From positions 64,682,257-64,746,256 of the forward strand of contig CP154956.1 in assembly GCA_039621445.1 (NCBI GenBank): a DNA stretch of 64,000 bases, in the 5' to 3' direction. Below, one piece after another: positions 1 through 8,942 of this stretch (the stretch's first letter is position 1; the number at the start of each line of letters is the position of its first letter). Under the pieces are notes generated by a model, which saw nothing but the letters and a program-made list of their open reading frames with translations, ran no database searches and had not been told where the DNA came from. The position numbers and the translations under genes are program-made. Source of the DNA: Euglena gracilis (Eukaryota > Euglenida > Euglenophyceae > Euglenales).

Positions 1-250
1 GGATTTCAAAACTGTGTCCCAAGCGCCAGTTCGGGCGTGAAGCCGGTGCCTGGGCCGCCGGTTCGGGGGGAGGTACATACCCCCCATATAAGACCCCCCC
101 AAACCCCCCCTGGCCGGCCTTTGGCCGGCCCTTTGGCCGAGACCGACCCCCCCATCCATATAAGACCCCCCATAACAGACCCCCCCCCCCGGGATTTTGG
201 CTCCCGAGGGGGGGGTCTTACATGGGGGGGCATGGTAATGGGGGGGTCAG
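1..250. repeat. Hairpin-tip fragment plus C/G-run foldback
   Basis: The first 70 bases carry the tip motif seen in the Z2 hairpin family (tgtgtccc followed by a GCCGGTTCGGG-like palindrome and gtgaagcc). The rest is a foldback of C runs then G runs with ATAAGACCCCCC on the left and GGGGGTCTTA on the right. No coding sense; proline/glycine-rich translations here are products of the homopolymers. Confidence 0.55.
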
Positions 251-371
251 CATGCATCTGCTCCCATGATCCCCTTACACCTGGCGAAACCCCCCCTCGC
301 CCCCCCCTCCCCCCGCCCCCCCCCCCCGGGTCGGGGCCACCTGGAGAACGGATGGATTATCACCATGGTCC

Positions 372-512
372 CGGCCCGGTTCCCGAAAAAATTTTTTTCA
401 GTCGCGAGCGACTGGATTTCTAGTTTCCGAATCACCTGGGTTTGACCCCCAACTCCCCGCCAGGCCCGAGTTATTCACGCGCGAAGGGGTCCAAACTGGG
501 TAGGATCGGCCT
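372..512. repeat. Dispersed repeat, copy at 57,373-57,512
   Basis: About 140 bp are shared in the same orientation with 57,373-57,512, including gagcgactggatttctag and ccgcgaaggggtccaaact-like blocks. Its identity is unknown. From 513 to 986 I see only unique non-coding sequence with one more C run. Confidence 0.7.
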
Positions 513-986
513 GCCCCCCGGATAAGCCCCCCCCTTTGGACTCTGCCAGTTCAGCCAAAAAATGTCAATTTTCAAAATATCTCCAAAATGAAGCCAAATC
601 AAAGGAAATGTCTGGAGACCTAATTTGAAGCCCTTGGAACGCCCCATCTACCGGTATTTAACATGTCCAGTTCAATTTGGAAGTGAACAGGGGGGGGCAA
701 CCCACCCTCCCCCCCTTGTACTTGACCTCCAAAAGGTGCGACATCAGCCACTCCCCCTGTTTGTTTGCTGAGTCAACAAACCTCGTCACTTGAGGGAGAT
801 AAAGGCTGGACATCATCACAAGACATTGTCAAGGTTGATGAAACAAAAAGGGCATGACACAAGCCTGTAAGAAAGCAAAAGACGCACGGAGTTCGTTCAT
901 GGCTCACCCAACGGTTATGCGCTTGTGACCCCCTCCCCCAGTTGATTGTTGTCTGTTTGTTTGTGTAGGGTAGATTCAAAGAATCA

Positions 987-1890
987 ATTACACCTAACAC
1001 TCACAATTTTGGGACGTCCCGCCAAAATTGTTGACCACTTTTGCCATAATTTTGGGCTCTTTTGCCAAAACGCCTGGGACCTTTCGCCAAAAATTTTGGG
1101 ACCGTTGCCAAATTTTTGGGATTCCATTGCAGAGATTTTGGTACTATGTCGAAACGGACGTTTTTGGAGGTTTTCTGAACCCTTCTGCAGCCTTGCTGAA
1201 ATTGGTCCGTCTTGTCCCGGAGACCAATAATTCAACTGGGGGGTGGGGGCGAGTTTTTTGGCTGGTTTTGTGCCAAAAATGAGCACTTTAGACAAGTGGG
1301 TACAAAAATTTTTGACTGGCCAGCCCCGCCAGCGGACCCTCCATTCTGAGTCCTGTGTTTAAAGCACAGGCCTCAGGACGAAGTATGCGTCTAAGACGCA
1401 GTTTTTGCCATAGAAGACGTCCTCCAGTTCATCCTCGGTCAGATGGCGACAACACCTTCTTGGTCGACGGGCTGCATGTGCAGCATCCAATCCGGCAAAG
1501 CTGGAGTTTTTTTGTTTTGAAAAAAAAAATATGTTTTTTGTATCTTTTTTGAACAATCATCTTTTTTGGCTTCGTTTTCAACAAGCTGCCAGCTATGCCG
1601 GGGTTTGGATGGACAGGCATTCCAAAAAAACACACTGCAGGCAAAGGGGAACAAAAAATTGGCAAGTCCCAAAAACTTGCAAAAAAGTCCCAAAAGTGTC
1701 AGACCACGGAGTCCAAATCTCTGAAAAGAGTACTCTTTTCATTTGCAAAAAGGTACCAAAATTTTTGGCAAAAGTGTCCAAAATTATGGCAAAACGTACA
1801 CAAATATTTTGCAAAAGGTTCCAAAAATTTTGGCAAGAGTGCCAAAAATTATGGCAAAACATCCCAAAAAATGTGAGCGTTAGGTGTAAT
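987..1890. mobile_element. Inverted-repeat element N (about 0.9 kb, non-autonomous)
   Basis: Both ends read ATTACACCTAAC(A/G)CTCACA inward (left from 987, right ending 1890). Inside each end lie many short degenerate units of the type ttttgccaaaattttggg, in opposite orientation at the two ends, so the single strand could fold into a long stem. The middle (about 1,340-1,560) has weak coding appearance on the minus strand (an open stretch 1359-1556) that I do not recognise. No clear target duplication. Likely a MITE or foldback element. Confidence 0.7.
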
Positions 1891-2054
1891 CGACTAATCG
1901 TTTGTGGCCGCTGATTAATTGAATCGTTCGGTGGGGGGGATTGATCGGTCCACAAAATCAGGTGGACAACATTTCAACACGTGATGAACCAAGACCAATA
2001 CCATGGACTAACAAATTCCAAGGCTATGATGAAAAATGTTCTAATCACGTAACC

Positions 2055-2125
2055 ATACATGTAGCTCAGTGGTAGAGCGCGCACTTCATAAATGCGAGGT
2101 TGTGGGTTCGATTGCCACCATGTAT
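2055..2125 (+). tRNA. tRNA-Met-like gene (CAT anticodon), possibly a pseudogene
   Basis: A full cloverleaf can be drawn: a perfect 7-bp acceptor stem (ATACATG with CATGTAT), D stem GCTC/GAGC, anticodon loop TTCATAA giving CAT, and a T loop TTCGATT. The last T-stem pair is G-G and one anticodon-stem pair is mismatched, so it may be a tRNA-derived repeat rather than a working gene. Internal A box (TAGCTCAGTGG) and B box (GGTTCGATTG) are present. No 3' CCA is encoded, as expected in eukaryotes. Confidence 0.65.
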
Positions 2126-2167
2126 GCACTTTATCACTGAATTCTACACAATGATTTTTGCCAACAA

Positions 2168-2240
2168 AAATTAAACCAAAAAAGGCGAGGTGGGAATTGA
2201 ACCCATGTCCACAGGGTGCATACCCACGGGCCTACATGCT
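2168..2240 (-). tRNA. tRNA-like remnant (minus strand)
   Basis: Read on the minus strand there is a good T arm (GGGTTCAATTCCC) followed by CTCGCC and a run of six T, a typical Pol III terminator. The D and anticodon arms cannot be folded convincingly. I treat it as a tRNA-derived remnant lying just downstream of the Met-like copy. Confidence 0.35.
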
Positions 2241-2254
2241 TGTCACAATGAATG

Positions 2255-3205
2255 TTCAGCATGGGGGGTCCTGGGGGGGTCTTGGGGGGGTGGGGGGGGG
2301 GGGGGTCCCGCAATTCTTGGCAATTTTTTTGCACCACAAGATGAGGTTATTTTGAAGACCGGGGGGGGGGTCCGGGGGGGGGGGGTAGTCCCTACAGCGC
2401 TGGAATTACACCAGAGTTACTCACCCGGCCAGGGGGAGCAACAAAAGAGGACTGGTGTAAGGGGTCCCTGGCCACTCACCACGCAGCAAACTGGGCCAGA
2501 AGCGAAATTAGCGCCGGCCATAAACAGACAAGAAGCCTTAGTGCAACTAAGGGGGGGTAGCCCCCCCCGTGTCAAATTTGATGGCATATTTGATGATGGT
2601 CGGTTTCAAAAAATTGCCAAAAAATCAGTTTTCTGGTGGTTTGTGGCCGAAAAAATCGTCCCCGGCAGCTTTCATTTTTCTTCCCCAGGGGGGTTTATAA
2701 GATCCGGTTTGCTTGGTCGGCCCGAGGGGAGGATTTATAAGGGGGGGTTTATAAGGGGGGTGAGGTTTAGTGGACGTCTTGACCAAAAGCCAGATGTTAT
2801 ATCAAGCCTTTGGCAGCGTCCTGAGCATCCTTTCTTCTCATTTGCAAGTTTATTTCAAGAGATATGGTGTGAAAACCCAAGGTGCTGAACCTCCAGAAAA
2901 AGAGGTTTTGGGACATATCATGGCTTCAAGTGCATGGATACCCCTCACAGCTTCAGAATATCCAGCGATGGAGGATTGTCAGGGTTTGGCCACTAAATGG
3001 TCACTAAAATCTCTCCCTCTCGGCAGGGCTTTGTGCTGGAGTTCCACCCCGGTAGCGGGCGCCAAAGGCGCCCGGAACTCCACGGTCAGTGGGTCCTGTG
3101 GGTACCGCCCCCTGGTGGGTCCTGGGGGGTGTTGGGGGGGTCCTGGGGGGGTCCTGGGGGGGGGGGGCCTGGGGGGGGTCCTGGGGGGGGGGGGACTGGC
3201 CATGA
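2255..3205. repeat. G-run simple repeats bracketing unique DNA
   Basis: Clusters of GGTCCTGGGGGG-like units occur at 2,262-2,310 and 3,113-3,202 (six or more units), with further G runs at 2,355-2,400 and 2,735-2,765. The 340 bp between 2,770 and 3,110 has an open frame without recognisable domains. Translations rich in Gly/Pro come from the runs. Confidence 0.5.
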
Positions 3206-3587
3206 CTCACCGGCACACCAAATTAGCATTCTCCTTTCCAAAAGCAGAAGTCGGGGATCACTGACACTTCACCAATCTGGTTCAGTTCAGTCCACGGGTC
3301 AAAAAACGTGTTCACAACACGATTTTTCGATTTTTGTCCATTGTTCAATGTGGAATGAGAACAACCTTAAACCCCCAAAAAACACCCTCCTTGGTATGCG
3401 TTGTTATGGTAAATTTGTGGTTTTTTTTGACCACATTGCACCACCATTTCCGATCACTGTCAGGCTTGACGCCATCCGAGAACGTTGTCCAGAAATGACG
3501 GCCTAAATGGAGAGTTGCTACAGTGAGCACACTACTCTGTAGCAACTGTGGCTTCACCTCCTTCTGCAGCAACAGGGATGACGTTTA

Positions 3588-3763
3588 CCCCCCCCCCATT
3601 TGGCTAATGGCCGGGCTCCTTCGGACCCCCAATTAGCCAATTAGGGGGGGGGTTACCCCGGCCAATGGCCAATATGCCTGACCCCCCCCCATAATTGGCT
3701 AATGGACGGTCCAACGGGACCCCCAATTAGCCAATTCGGGGGGGGGGGGCAAATAGGGGGGGG
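3588..3763. mobile_element. C/G-run MITE inserted at TA
   Basis: The element runs from a block of C to a block of G with internal imperfect inverted segments containing TTGGCTAATGG and CAATTAGCCAATT. It splits a sequence present uninterrupted at 8,071-8,090 (gacgtttatttgtcgg): left flank ends in TA (3586-3587), right flank begins TA (3764-3765), and the empty site has a single TA. A TA target duplication is the mark of Tc1/mariner-type transposition. Confidence 0.75.
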
Positions 3764-3850
3764 TATTTGTCGGAAACCGGGTTCCGAGGTATTTACTGCC
3801 GAAAAACAAAAAAAATGTGCAGATTACGGTTGATATGGAATCGCGAGTTG
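3764..3850. repeat. Dispersed repeat shared with 8,081-8,170
   Basis: About 85 bp starting tttgtcggaaaccgg and running to gatcgcgagtt are shared between the two places, each just upstream of non-LTR or tRNA-like remnants. The copy here continues into a tRNA-like sequence, suggesting a tRNA-related SINE. Confidence 0.65.
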
Positions 3851-3927
3851 CTACCTTCGTGACCCCCCGTCCCCGTGACCCCCCGTGACCCCCCCCCCCG
3901 ATGCTAAGTTTGGGTGGCAAATGAAAA

Positions 3928-3997
3928 CAGCGAACTGGGAATCGAACCCAGAACCATCGGTTATTAACCCTGTGCTCTACCACTGAGCTATTCACCT
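3928..3997 (-). tRNA. tRNA-like sequence (AAT loop, Ile-like), probably decayed
   Basis: On the minus strand: D arm GCTC-AGTGGTA-GAGC, loop TTAATAA (anticodon AAT), and a perfect T arm CTGGG-TTCGATT-CCCAG. The acceptor pairs with G-U help, but the anticodon stem has only two good pairs. That mismatch and its location inside a repeat argue for a tRNA pseudogene or SINE head. Confidence 0.5.
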
Positions 3998-4198
3998 GTT
4001 ATGTGGTCAAAAATATGTAGTAGTTGACGAGGGCTCTCACACTCACAATTTTTTTGTTGTTCTTTTTGTGAACGTTGATTTTTTTGTTCCTTTATGAAAG
4101 TATCCCACATGGACCAATTAATCATTAATTGTCTAGGACCCCCCGTTTAATCGCAATTCATCGTTTGACTTCCCGAAACGATTACCATGCCCCCGAGC

Positions 4199-4403
4199 TG
4201 CCCCCCCCCCCGTGCCTTCACAGCGCAAGCATTGAAGGCGTTTGCAAAGTCCAATAGCAAGACTCCCCAATCCTGAGCACCTGCTTGATGGAGGCAGCCT
4301 ACAATTTGCTGAAGCCCGATGGCGACTATGGCGCATGGGCCAGAATGGCCCACCCCAGACTGACCAGGCAGACTGTTGCGGATTGTCGTTCTCACCACCT
4401 TTT
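4199..4403 (-). pseudogene. Reverse transcriptase fragment (motif A region)
   Basis: The minus-strand translation reads LPGQSGVG, then GLQQIVGCLHQ, then WGVLLLDFANAFN. This fits the block before and including RT motif A (hydrophobics-D-F-x-NAFN) of REL-type non-LTR retrotransposons. A second copy of the first half occurs at 7,985-8,070 on the same strand. Only about 60 residues survive. The catalytic aspartate of motif A is present, but YxDD is not found nearby. Confidence 0.6.
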
Positions 4404-4433
4404 GTCTCATGCATAGTGGGCATTTTTGTTTTT

Positions 4434-4500
4434 TTAAAAAAACAAAACAAGTTGTCTTTTTTTTAAAAAAACAGTAAAAAAACATCAAAAAAAAACAAGG
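4434..4500. repeat. T-run/A-run hairpin segment
   Basis: GTTTTTTTAAAAAAA-type segments that can fold on themselves; similar ones lie at 6,715-6,775, 7,270-7,420, 7,905-7,985, 11,180-11,190 and 31,735-31,775. Several sit where an intron would be expected. Confidence 0.5.
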
Positions 4501-4559
4501 AAAATTTCATTGAAAAAACTCGTTATGAAACGCCCAAACCATACTTCAAATCCTGCTGA

Positions 4560-4728
4560 GTTCAAAAAGTGCCAAAAAATGGTCAAAAACATTCAAAAAA
4601 TGCAAAAAAAAATGCAATTTTATGACTTTTTCATTTTTTTGCGGAAAGCGGTTTCTGGCAGAACTGACCTAGAAGTTGCCAAAAATGATTAAAAATATGC
4701 ATTCAAAAATTTTTCGTTGCAAAACCTC
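4560..4728. repeat. Dispersed repeat X, copy at 31,565-31,729
   Basis: About 165 bp in direct orientation are shared, including tgcaattttatgac and aagttgccaaaaa blocks. No coding function is seen. Both copies are followed by a T/A-run segment. Confidence 0.7.
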
Positions 4729-4744
4729 GTTCTTTTTGGTTTTT

Positions 4745-5130
4745 TTTGCTATGGGCTTGTTTCCCGCCTCATCAAGCGTTGGTAGGCGCTCATTCCCAAA
4801 ATCATCCGCATGACTGCTTGCATTCACTTTCTGCAGGGCTGTGAGGCTTGCAGCTGCAATGATTGAGGCGGGTCCTTTCGGCAGGCCATTTTCAATGGTG
4901 CGGTCAATGCTGGCAAAAAAGCCTGTCTAAAAAAAAACGTGTTTAATATTAAAAAATGCCATTAAAACATTTTTTTGAAAAACTTTTTTTTAGGAAAATG
5001 CACTGTTTGCGCCACCGGCATCCATTGCACCCAAGGTTCCTTCGTCGCGGGCCAACTTTTGAGGACCAAGCGGCAAAGCAAATCGAAAACTTAAAGACCG
5101 TTCAGTGTGAGGGTCTTGGATGAAGCGAAA
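4745..5130 (-). pseudogene. Possible reverse transcriptase N-terminal remnant
   Basis: Minus-strand frames read TGFFASIDRTIENG, then ASLTALQK, and, across an AT-rich intron-like gap, LPLGPQKLARDEGTLGAMD. The ASLTALQK block resembles the stretch before RPIAVGE in REL-type RTs, and the segment lies on the same strand as the RT fragment at 4.2 kb. The reading is interrupted at 5130 by element F1. The assignment rests on weak motifs. Confidence 0.3.
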
Positions 5131-5297
5131 CAGGGCTGGATAGAGGTAGAGGTAGAGGTCAAAAGCCTCTATGTCATGGACCTCTACCTCTACCTCTACC
5201 TCTATGTCACTCTGAAGTGGCCAAATCAAACCAAATCCAAGAAAAATCACTCAAATGGAGCAAAAATCTCATGTGAAAAGGCATCCCTACGTCCAAA

Positions 5298-5617
5298 GGG
5301 GGTGGACGGGTCGCGGGCGGGGTTGCGGGGGGGGGGTCGCGGGGGGGTCGCGGGGGGAATGTGGCAGATTTGACGGGTCACGTGTGACCAATGTGACCTC
5401 ACATACAACGTCACATGTGACCTATTTTTAGAACTTTTGGATCCAAAAATAGATCCAAATAGGAATTTATCACACATTTTTGGCAATTTTGATTCCTAAT
5501 TCGGCTGCCAATTCCTAATTAGGTGCCATTTTTGGTTCCCACTGGGATGCGGAAACCCTCCATGTGTGGGTCGCGGGGGGGGGTCGCGGGGGGGGGGGTC
5601 GCGGGGGGTACACCCCC
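5298..5617. mobile_element. Element E1 (G-rich clusters at both ends)
   Basis: Starts GGGGGTGgAC and ends GTACACCCCC. GGTCGCGGGG clusters lie at both ends in the same orientation, around about 200 bp of AT-rich interior. The interior (tgacctcacatacaacgtca block) is matched closely by E2 at 30,267-31,013. Confidence 0.7.
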
Positions 5618-5924
5618 AAAAATGATGTTTAAGTGGCGTTTGAGGTCACTTGAGACGGGCAGTCTTAGAGGTCAGCAAAAAATTTTGATCTTTGCAACCC
5701 AGAAGAATTAAGCTTCCTGAAGGTGGTTTGATGTGTTTGAAATGCCCCAGGGCACAGACGTAATTTGGTTGACAACATTTTGGATGCCGCCGGTTTGATT
5801 GCTATTTTTGACCGGCAGTCGGGTTTGGTTCGGTAATTGGGCCGGGGGGGGGGTTGACCACCATCCTCCCCCTCTAAATGACTGGGTTTTGTCGTGCTGA
5901 GCCTTTACGTGTTGTGATGGTGCC

Positions 5925-6140
5925 ATGTTGCAACAGATGTTAGAGGTGTGTGGCAGCCAGGGCGGCCCCGCCAAGCGCTGCCCGGTCGGCGGCCCGGCCC
6001 CGCCTTGCCCTGCCTGGCCAGGCGGCAGGGCCCGGCCCGCGGATTGGAATTTGGGTCCGGCCGACAAACATGGGTCCAAAAAGGCCGAAATCAGACCCAG
6101 GCCGCAAAAAAACTTCCAAAACAGCCCGTTTCAAACTTTA
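5925..6140. other. GC-rich foldback inside F1, no gene seen
   Basis: A strongly GC-rich patch with an imperfect palindrome around CCTGGCCAGG. Open frames exist on both strands but are short, overlap each other and lack motifs. The surrounding 5,620-5,920 and 6,140-6,540 hold nothing I recognise. Confidence 0.35.
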
Positions 6141-6542
6141 GCCAATTTGGCCATGCAGAGCTCTCTGTTGGGTGGGTGGCAGTTGGGTGGGAAAGCAAAC
6201 AGAAAAAATATGCGCTTAGATCTATTGCGCCACATATTGGACACATGGGAGGGTTCACTTCGGGAGCAAATATGTAGCCCTTGGATGCCCTATCCAACCA
6301 TGGTTTACTTTCCCCCCAACTCTTTGTGTAGCCCGAGTTACGGCCATTTTTCGGCCAATTTTGCCCATTTTGTACAGTTTTGGCTTGTTTTGACTTGGCC
6401 GTTTTAGGCCTTTTTAGGGTCATTCGCCAAACGGGGGGGGGGGGTGAGGGTGATCACTAATTGTTTTGATGGACCAAAAGAGGCACCTGATGTTCGTAGC
6501 AACCTGATCATGTTGGTTGCCGTAGAGTATTTCTTTGAAAAG

Positions 6543-6672
6543 TGGGCTTGGTCAAGTCCAGTTGGGCCAAAGTAGACTTGGCCAAGTCCACCTGGGTCAA
6601 TGTGGACTTGACCGAGTCCACTTGGGTCAAAGTTGAATTGGCCAGGTTCACTTGGGTCGAAGTGCACTTGAA
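6543..6672. repeat. 33-bp tandem repeat (about four copies)
   Basis: Degenerate units containing gacttggccaagtccacttg repeat with a 33-bp period. The period is a multiple of three, so translation gives an 11-residue repeat on both strands, which is a by-product rather than evidence for a gene. Confidence 0.65.
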
Positions 6673-6794
6673 AATAACCTCATGTCTGTCTTCTCATGGC
6701 TTTCACACATTGACGTTTTTTTTTTTTTAAAAAAACAAAAAAAACATGGTTTTTTTTGAAAAAGAAAAAATTGACCTTTTTCCCTTGCGAAATC

Positions 6795-7121
6795 GCCGGG
6801 GGGGGGGGCACGGGGGGGGGGGTCACGGGGGAACACCACATTTTCGGTGGCTAAATTGGAATCACCAAAAACGAATTTTTGGGTTAAAAAAATCCTTTTT
6901 AGGCTCCAAATTAGGAATCCCCCAACTTAAAATTTGTATTTTGACCCCAAATTAGGCATCACCATTCAAAATTTTGTAAAATTAATGCCTCAAAATTATG
7001 AATCTACCTGAATATTTTGTCAAATTAGGCATCACCGGCCAAGTTATTTTTCAGAAGAAAAAAATTGGCCGAAAAGGGTCTTAGGTCGGGTGGGGGGGGG
7101 GTCACGGGGGGAATACCCCCT
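6795..7121. mobile_element. Element Q1 (GGTCACGGGG clusters at both ends)
   Basis: G-rich clusters containing GGTCACGGGGG lie at each end in the same orientation, enclosing AT-rich DNA with repeated aggaatc/aggcatcacc words. Q2 (38,027-38,458) and Q3 (28,355-28,570) share the design. Confidence 0.55.
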
Positions 7122-7236
7122 CTAAAGTTTTTTTCATGTGTGAAAATATTTCCAAAACTGTGTTTTCTGGTGCAAAAAATCATGCTTTCAACCCAAAAAA
7201 AGACAAAAAAAATGAATGCTGCAGAGATAAAAAATG

Positions 7237-7420
7237 AACTTCTTTTCCCCCAAACCCTCCATGACGTTTTTGTTTTTTAAAAAAAAACATATTTTTTTAA
7301 AAAAAAAAACCAAAAATTTTCCCCCAAACCCTCCATGACATTTTTTTGTTTTTTTAAAAAAAAACATATTTTTTTTAAAAAAAACATGTCTTTTTGTTTC
7401 AAAAAAACAAGCCGTCAACC
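7237..7420. repeat. Direct duplication with T/A-run hairpins
   Basis: The block ccccaaaccctccatgac followed by T-run/A-run sequence occurs twice (about 7,245 and 7,317). Each copy can form a simple T/A hairpin. Confidence 0.6.
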
Positions 7421-7984
7421 TTGCTTTCACATCACTGAAACGCAAAAGAGTTTTGGCCCATGACAATTTTCTTAGACATAGAGGGATAGTAGAGGTAGAG
7501 GTGACCTCTACCTCTACCTCCCTTTACCTCTATCCAGCCCTGAGCGAAAGCAAGGCGCAGCGGCTACTCGTCTTCACCATCACTCAGGTGAGACTGGTCA
7601 TCGCCGTTGAGAGAGGGGTAGAGGAAAGTTAGTTTGCCAGCTGTTTCCACCCCCAATATTGTCCTCCTTTGCCCATAGACATGACCCATTGTGGAAAAAT
7701 TGCGCTCCAAATTCGTAGTGGATGCCAAACCCCGAAAGATAGAGGGCCAAGGTGCACAAGGATGCTGGAAACCCAGAAAGTTGTCCTACTTGCGTAGTTC
7801 TGCATATTGATTGAACATTCTTGGTCGAAATGGGTTGGAACACCTTTCTTCCTCTTGGAACATTTCCAAAAAATATTCCGCGAATTTTTTTAACTAAACC
7901 CCCGGTGGCGTTTTTTTGTTTTTTTTTAAAAAAAACACAAACAAATAGAAAAAATCGTTTTTTTTTTGTTTTTTTTGTTTGTCT

Positions 7985-8070
7985 TGCTTACCAGCCCTAC
8001 GATTTGCTGAAGCCCGATGGCGACTATGGCACATGGGTTGGAATGGCCCACCCCAAACTGACCAGGCAGG
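7985..8070 (-). pseudogene. Second RT fragment copy
   Basis: The minus strand reads SLPGQFGVGHSNPCAIVAIGL then QQIVG, the same pre-motif-A block as at 4.2 kb, and then runs into a T/A-rich segment. The 7,550-7,985 stretch upstream on this strand has an open frame with no clear motif and may be decayed retroelement. Confidence 0.5.
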
Positions 8071-8201
8071 GATGACGTTTATTTGTCGGAAACCGGTTTC
8101 CGAGGTGTTTTATTGTCGAAGAGCAAAAAAAAAAACATGTAGATTACGGTCGAAATGAGATCGCGAGTTAAGAATTGCTCAATGCCTAATTTATATCTCT
8201 T

Positions 8202-8640
8202 TTGGATGGAACACGACCGGGTGATGTTTTTATCACTCGATTCGACGCAAATGGTCCCGCAGCCATTGATGTCACAGTGAGGCACCCACTTGCACCCTCC
8301 AGGTCACCTGCAGCTCAGGTGGACAATTGGCACAATCGACAGGAAGAAGACAAAATCGCCAAATATGGGGAGCCTTGCAAGCGACGAGGTTGGACATTTA
8401 TCCCACTGGTGATGGACTGCTACGGTGGCATGAGTGAAGCAGGCCAAGGATTCGTCTCCACATGCATCCGCCTCCAAACAAGCCAACATAACGGCTGGGA
8501 GAGGCGGGGTGTGAAGGCCAGTGCATGGCAGGGGCTTGGAATGGCTTTGATGCGCGAGTTGGCACGACAACTGGCATGGGGACAGTGTCTTGAGCAACTG
8601 CTTGATTGCAGTAGCGCTGGTACGCATTCCCCGTTTTTCT
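8202..8640 (+). pseudogene. Restriction-like endonuclease domain of a non-LTR retrotransposon (fragment)
   Basis: A 146-residue open frame contains RPGDVFI (D8), AAIDVTV (D23) and DKIAKYGEPC (lysines 51/54), then WTFIPLVMDCYGGM. The order D, D, K and the trailing Trp block match the C-terminal PD-(D/E)xK nuclease of REL-type retrotransposons and align with the same region of the 32-34.7 kb element (RPADLLL, AVDLTV, KYDIPC). The enzyme would nick target DNA to prime reverse transcription. The RT domain is not attached on this strand and the start Met is arbitrary, so this is a truncated 3' end. Confidence 0.7.
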
Positions 8641-8942
8641 GAGTGTGACTTCATCCAATGCACCTGCCACCTCTATCACCTCTACCACCTTCGGTGGCCC
8701 ACACGGAACAATGGCCCCGGGCCCATCTTTCTTACACTCGGACGGCTCTGAAACCAAAAACACCAAGAGAAATCAGCAAATGACACAAACACGCCAACAG
8801 TGGCAAGCAAAGCACACACACCCCCCTCTCTCCCCGCCGTATATATTGAAGATGGGACTTTCCCATTTTCCTCTAACCACTGACCGCGGGACATGCCTTT
8901 GTACTTTTTGTACTTTACACCCATAGTATCTACCGGCGACCT

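Larger units (their letters stand above)
5131..7542. mobile_element. Element F1: 2.4-kb inverted-repeat transposon, 7-bp TSD
   Basis: Left end CAGGGCTGGATAGAGGTA and right end TACCTCTATCCAGCCCTG are exact inverted repeats. They are flanked by a perfect 7-bp direct repeat AGCGAAA (5124-5130 and 7543-7549). The subterminal DNA is a GAGGTA microsatellite in opposite orientations (5,140-5,215; 7,490-7,530). It contains no transposase I can recognise and carries other insertions (E1, Q1). The CAGGG tip suggests a hAT-mobilised non-autonomous element. Confidence 0.8.
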
